Assembly (NCBI RefSeq): GCF_002741985.1 | Contig: NZ_APHW01000103.1 | Span: 1 to 64,000 of the forward strand | Origin: Vibrio rotiferianus CAIM 577 = LMG 21460 | GTDB lineage: Bacteria > Pseudomonadota > Gammaproteobacteria > Enterobacterales > Vibrionaceae | Direction of reading: 5' to 3' | Length of the DNA stretch: 64,000 nucleotides | In this document: piece by piece, positions 62,556-64,000 of the stretch | Position numbering within the stretch: position 1 is the stretch's first letter | Layout of the letters: each line of letters begins with the position of its first letter | The notes under the pieces: model-generated | Databases searched by the model: none | What the model was told of the DNA's origin: nothing | What the model saw: the letters and a program-made list of their open reading frames with translations, nothing else | Translations under genes and position numbers: made by a program

Positions 62556-63665
62556 TCATTTGGCTATAGCACTACCGGATTTAGACTTAGGTTCCAATCC
62601 GTAAGGAATATCTTTAAATGCAGTTGAATGGCGATTGAAGTAGGGAGCTTGATTTACTTTTTGCCAATCTAACAACATGATTGCGAGAACATTTCTGTGT
62701 TCTCCATATTGAAGATCAAACTCGCCATCAACGGATGGGATCATCCCTTGCTCTAAGTCAATGGAACTCTGGATGGCTTCTCTTGTTTTTGCCACGACAG
62801 GATCGTCCTCCAGCCCTGCTAGCAAAAAGGTGATACCAACTTCAGCAATCACATCTTCCTTTGCTCTCAGCAAGATTGTGTCTACATTCTCACGGAAATA
62901 GTCGTAAATCCATTGGTGTTTCGCTTCATCTATTTGGTTTTGGTAGTAACGAGAGTCGGCAAAGATGATGTGAGTCATGCCATAGAGCTTGTTCATGTAC
63001 TGCTGTGGAGAAAGCTTTTTGTCATTCTCATCTGGGTAAGTTGCGCGAAATGTACGTGTAAACTCATCGACTACGTCTTGCTCTCCTAACTGACGTAACC
63101 AATATACTTGATTGGCTAGTTGTGCAGCCCAAGCCTCAATCATTTCAGGGTCGTTTGCATAGATTGAAAAGTCATAGCGCTTGATGATTTCTCTGAGTTT
63201 TTGATCTTCTATATGTCTCAATCCATATTCATCTGCTCTTGCTAAAGCCCCTAGGAGATCAACGCCAAGGAAAATGTACTCAGGGTGGTGTTTTGTTACT
63301 GTATATCGTCTTTGGCTTCGCTCATCTTGCTTCTTATGGTATCCAGCTAAGCGCTTTTCTGAATATAGAATGATCTGTTCAGGAGAGTGTACTCGGGCAG
63401 CAATGCGATTTAAGCGACTTGCCACTTGTGCCATATCAGTCCAGATTGCCGGAATATACTTTTCATCGAGTGTTTGACGGTACATGCGAAGACCAAAGTG
63501 CCCTTCTTTGAACGCGCTAAGAGAAAAAAGTTGGCTTTCGTAAGTGGTCTTAATGACCTGAGCTGATTGAGAGTAAGTAAGAGGGGGCGTCTCCTCGACA
63601 GCGAGAGCGTTGGCCACCAGAGAGCCAGAGAGAAAAATAACGATGCCAAGATGCTTGCAACGCAT
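62556..63665 (-). CDS. DUF3541-like exported protein
   Basis: The protein of about 369 residues starts with a signal peptide (MRCKHLGIVIFLSGS to ANALA) and a mostly helical body with aromatic-rich, TPR-like or lyase-like helices. It lacks obvious catalytic motifs, and I recall this type in Vibrio as DUF3541, but this is from memory. The ATG at 63665 has GGAA about seven bases ahead. An upstream start would extend the signal. No operon partner is seen. Confidence 0.6.
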   Translation of the reverse strand: MRCKHLGIVIFLSGSLVANALAVEETPPLTYSQSAQVIKTTYESQLFSLSAFKEGHFGLRMYRQTLDEKYIPAIWTDMAQVASRLNRIAARVHSPEQIILYSEKRLAGYHKKQDERSQRRYTVTKHHPEYIFLGVDLLGALARADEYGLRHIEDQKLREIIKRYDFSIYANDPEMIEAWAAQLANQVYWLRQLGEQDVVDEFTRTFRATYPDENDKKLSPQQYMNKLYGMTHIIFADSRYYQNQIDEAKHQWIYDYFRENVDTILLRAKEDVIAEVGITFLLAGLEDDPVVAKTREAIQSSIDLEQGMIPSVDGEFDLQYGEHRNVLAIMLLDWQKVNQAPYFNRHSTAFKDIPYGLEPKSKSGSAIAK

Positions 63666-63773
63666 AACAACATTCCATAACAAGAAGAGTGGTTCACTGT
63701 ACCACTGATAATCTAGTGAAATGTAAGCTATTGGTCAGGCGAATGTTTTGTTTTATATCACGGTTTCTATCGC

Positions 63774-64000
63774 TTACTTAATCATTCTATAGGTAAGGTT
63801 GATACGCTCTCCCTTGTTTAACTTTGTTTTGGGTACACTGTGTTTCCAATAGTGTTGTATTTCACCTGCCATAACAAGCAGCGAGCCGTGAGTTAACTCA
63901 AGTTCAATGATGGAATTATCGTGTATATGCTTAAGTAAAAAACGTCTTGATTCACCAAGGTTAACAGAGGCAATGATTGGATTTGGGCCGAGCTCGGATT
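63774..64000 (-). CDS. alkB: AlkB-like 2-oxoglutarate/Fe(II) dioxygenase, C-terminal part
   Basis: The last 75 codons run from the right edge to the stop at 63774. The segment ends with GSLLVMAGEIQHYWKHSVPK and GERINLTYRMIK. These are the C-terminal iron-binding His (KHSVPK) and the 2-oxoglutarate-binding Arg (RINLTYR) of AlkB-family dioxygenases, which repair alkylated DNA or RNA bases. The HxD part lies outside the window. The frame is intact as far as visible. Confidence 0.85.
   Translation of the reverse strand, partial: SELGPNPIIASVNLGESRRFLLKHIHDNSIIELELTHGSLLVMAGEIQHYWKHSVPKTKLNKGERINLTYRMIK

Overview
The window is a contiguous stretch of a Vibrio genome, most likely the Harveyi clade (V. 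alginolyticus or V. parahaemolyticus type) and probably the second chromosome. This rests on a chromosomal CARB-type beta-lactamase, an add-type adenine riboswitch in front of adenosine deaminase, a Zur-linked zinc-sparing cluster, VF530- and DUF6482-type small proteins, and the gene style throughout. The species and chromosome are inferences. There is no rRNA, tRNA, CRISPR array or prophage. Mobile DNA is limited to the tail of an IS4-type transposase at the left edge and one MITE-like element at 53.1 kb.

Region by region. 0-8 kb: transposase tail, a small anchored protein, an amidohydrolase lipoprotein, an EEP-fold hydrolase and a 1412-residue formate dehydrogenase fused to a glutamate-synthase-like flavin module. 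8.2-15.8 kb: a Cu/Ag efflux operon (Met/His-rich protein, CusC-, CusB- and CusA-like proteins, then a cupredoxin) behind a MerR-type promoter with a 19-bp spacer. 15.8-19.5 kb: two genes interrupted at G8 tracts (a beta-barrel protein and a ferric-reductase-like flavoprotein), flanking a LysR-like regulator and an intact barrel paralogue. 19.7-26.7 kb: blaCARB, two acetyltransferases, a MerR-methyltransferase fusion, a DsbA-like protein, a Nudix hydrolase, a VOC protein and a triheme peroxidase with an FNR-like site. 27-34.6 kb: speG, a prolyl oligopeptidase, an ABC-F ATPase, stress and small proteins, and a three-gene run of small membrane proteins. 34.7-39.9 kb: MarR plus a CDF exporter, and a Zur cluster of COG0523 GTPase, gamma-carbonic anhydrase and an atypical dihydroorotase.

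40-50 kb: a patatin, a frameshifted pirin, a cold-shock protein, a cluster of very small ORFs, riboswitch plus add, a GGDEF remnant, a LysR gene divergent from an HlyD-type pair, FadL and a peroxiredoxin. 50-64 kb: a SPOR lipoprotein, a TPR-GGDEF protein, the MITE, a GH13 amylase with an AraC-type regulator, a quinol monooxygenase with a LysR gene, VF530, a 2 x 300-bp tandem array of palindromes, a thioesterase, ferredoxin-NADP reductase, a barrel protein, a DUF3541-like protein and the C-terminal part of an AlkB homologue.

The coherent themes are metal handling (copper efflux, zinc sparing, cation export), redox and peroxide metabolism, and local regulation by one-component regulators with visible operators. 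The most unusual features are the two G8 tracts, both out of frame and both restored at 6 or 9 G. The others are a CusB with two CusF domains, the second lacking one metal ligand; three 16-bp-phased MarR operators; the zinc-ligand substitution in the Zur-cluster dihydroorotase; and the tandem palindrome array. Most other genes look intact. The exceptions are a one-base frameshift in pirin and a decayed GGDEF gene.
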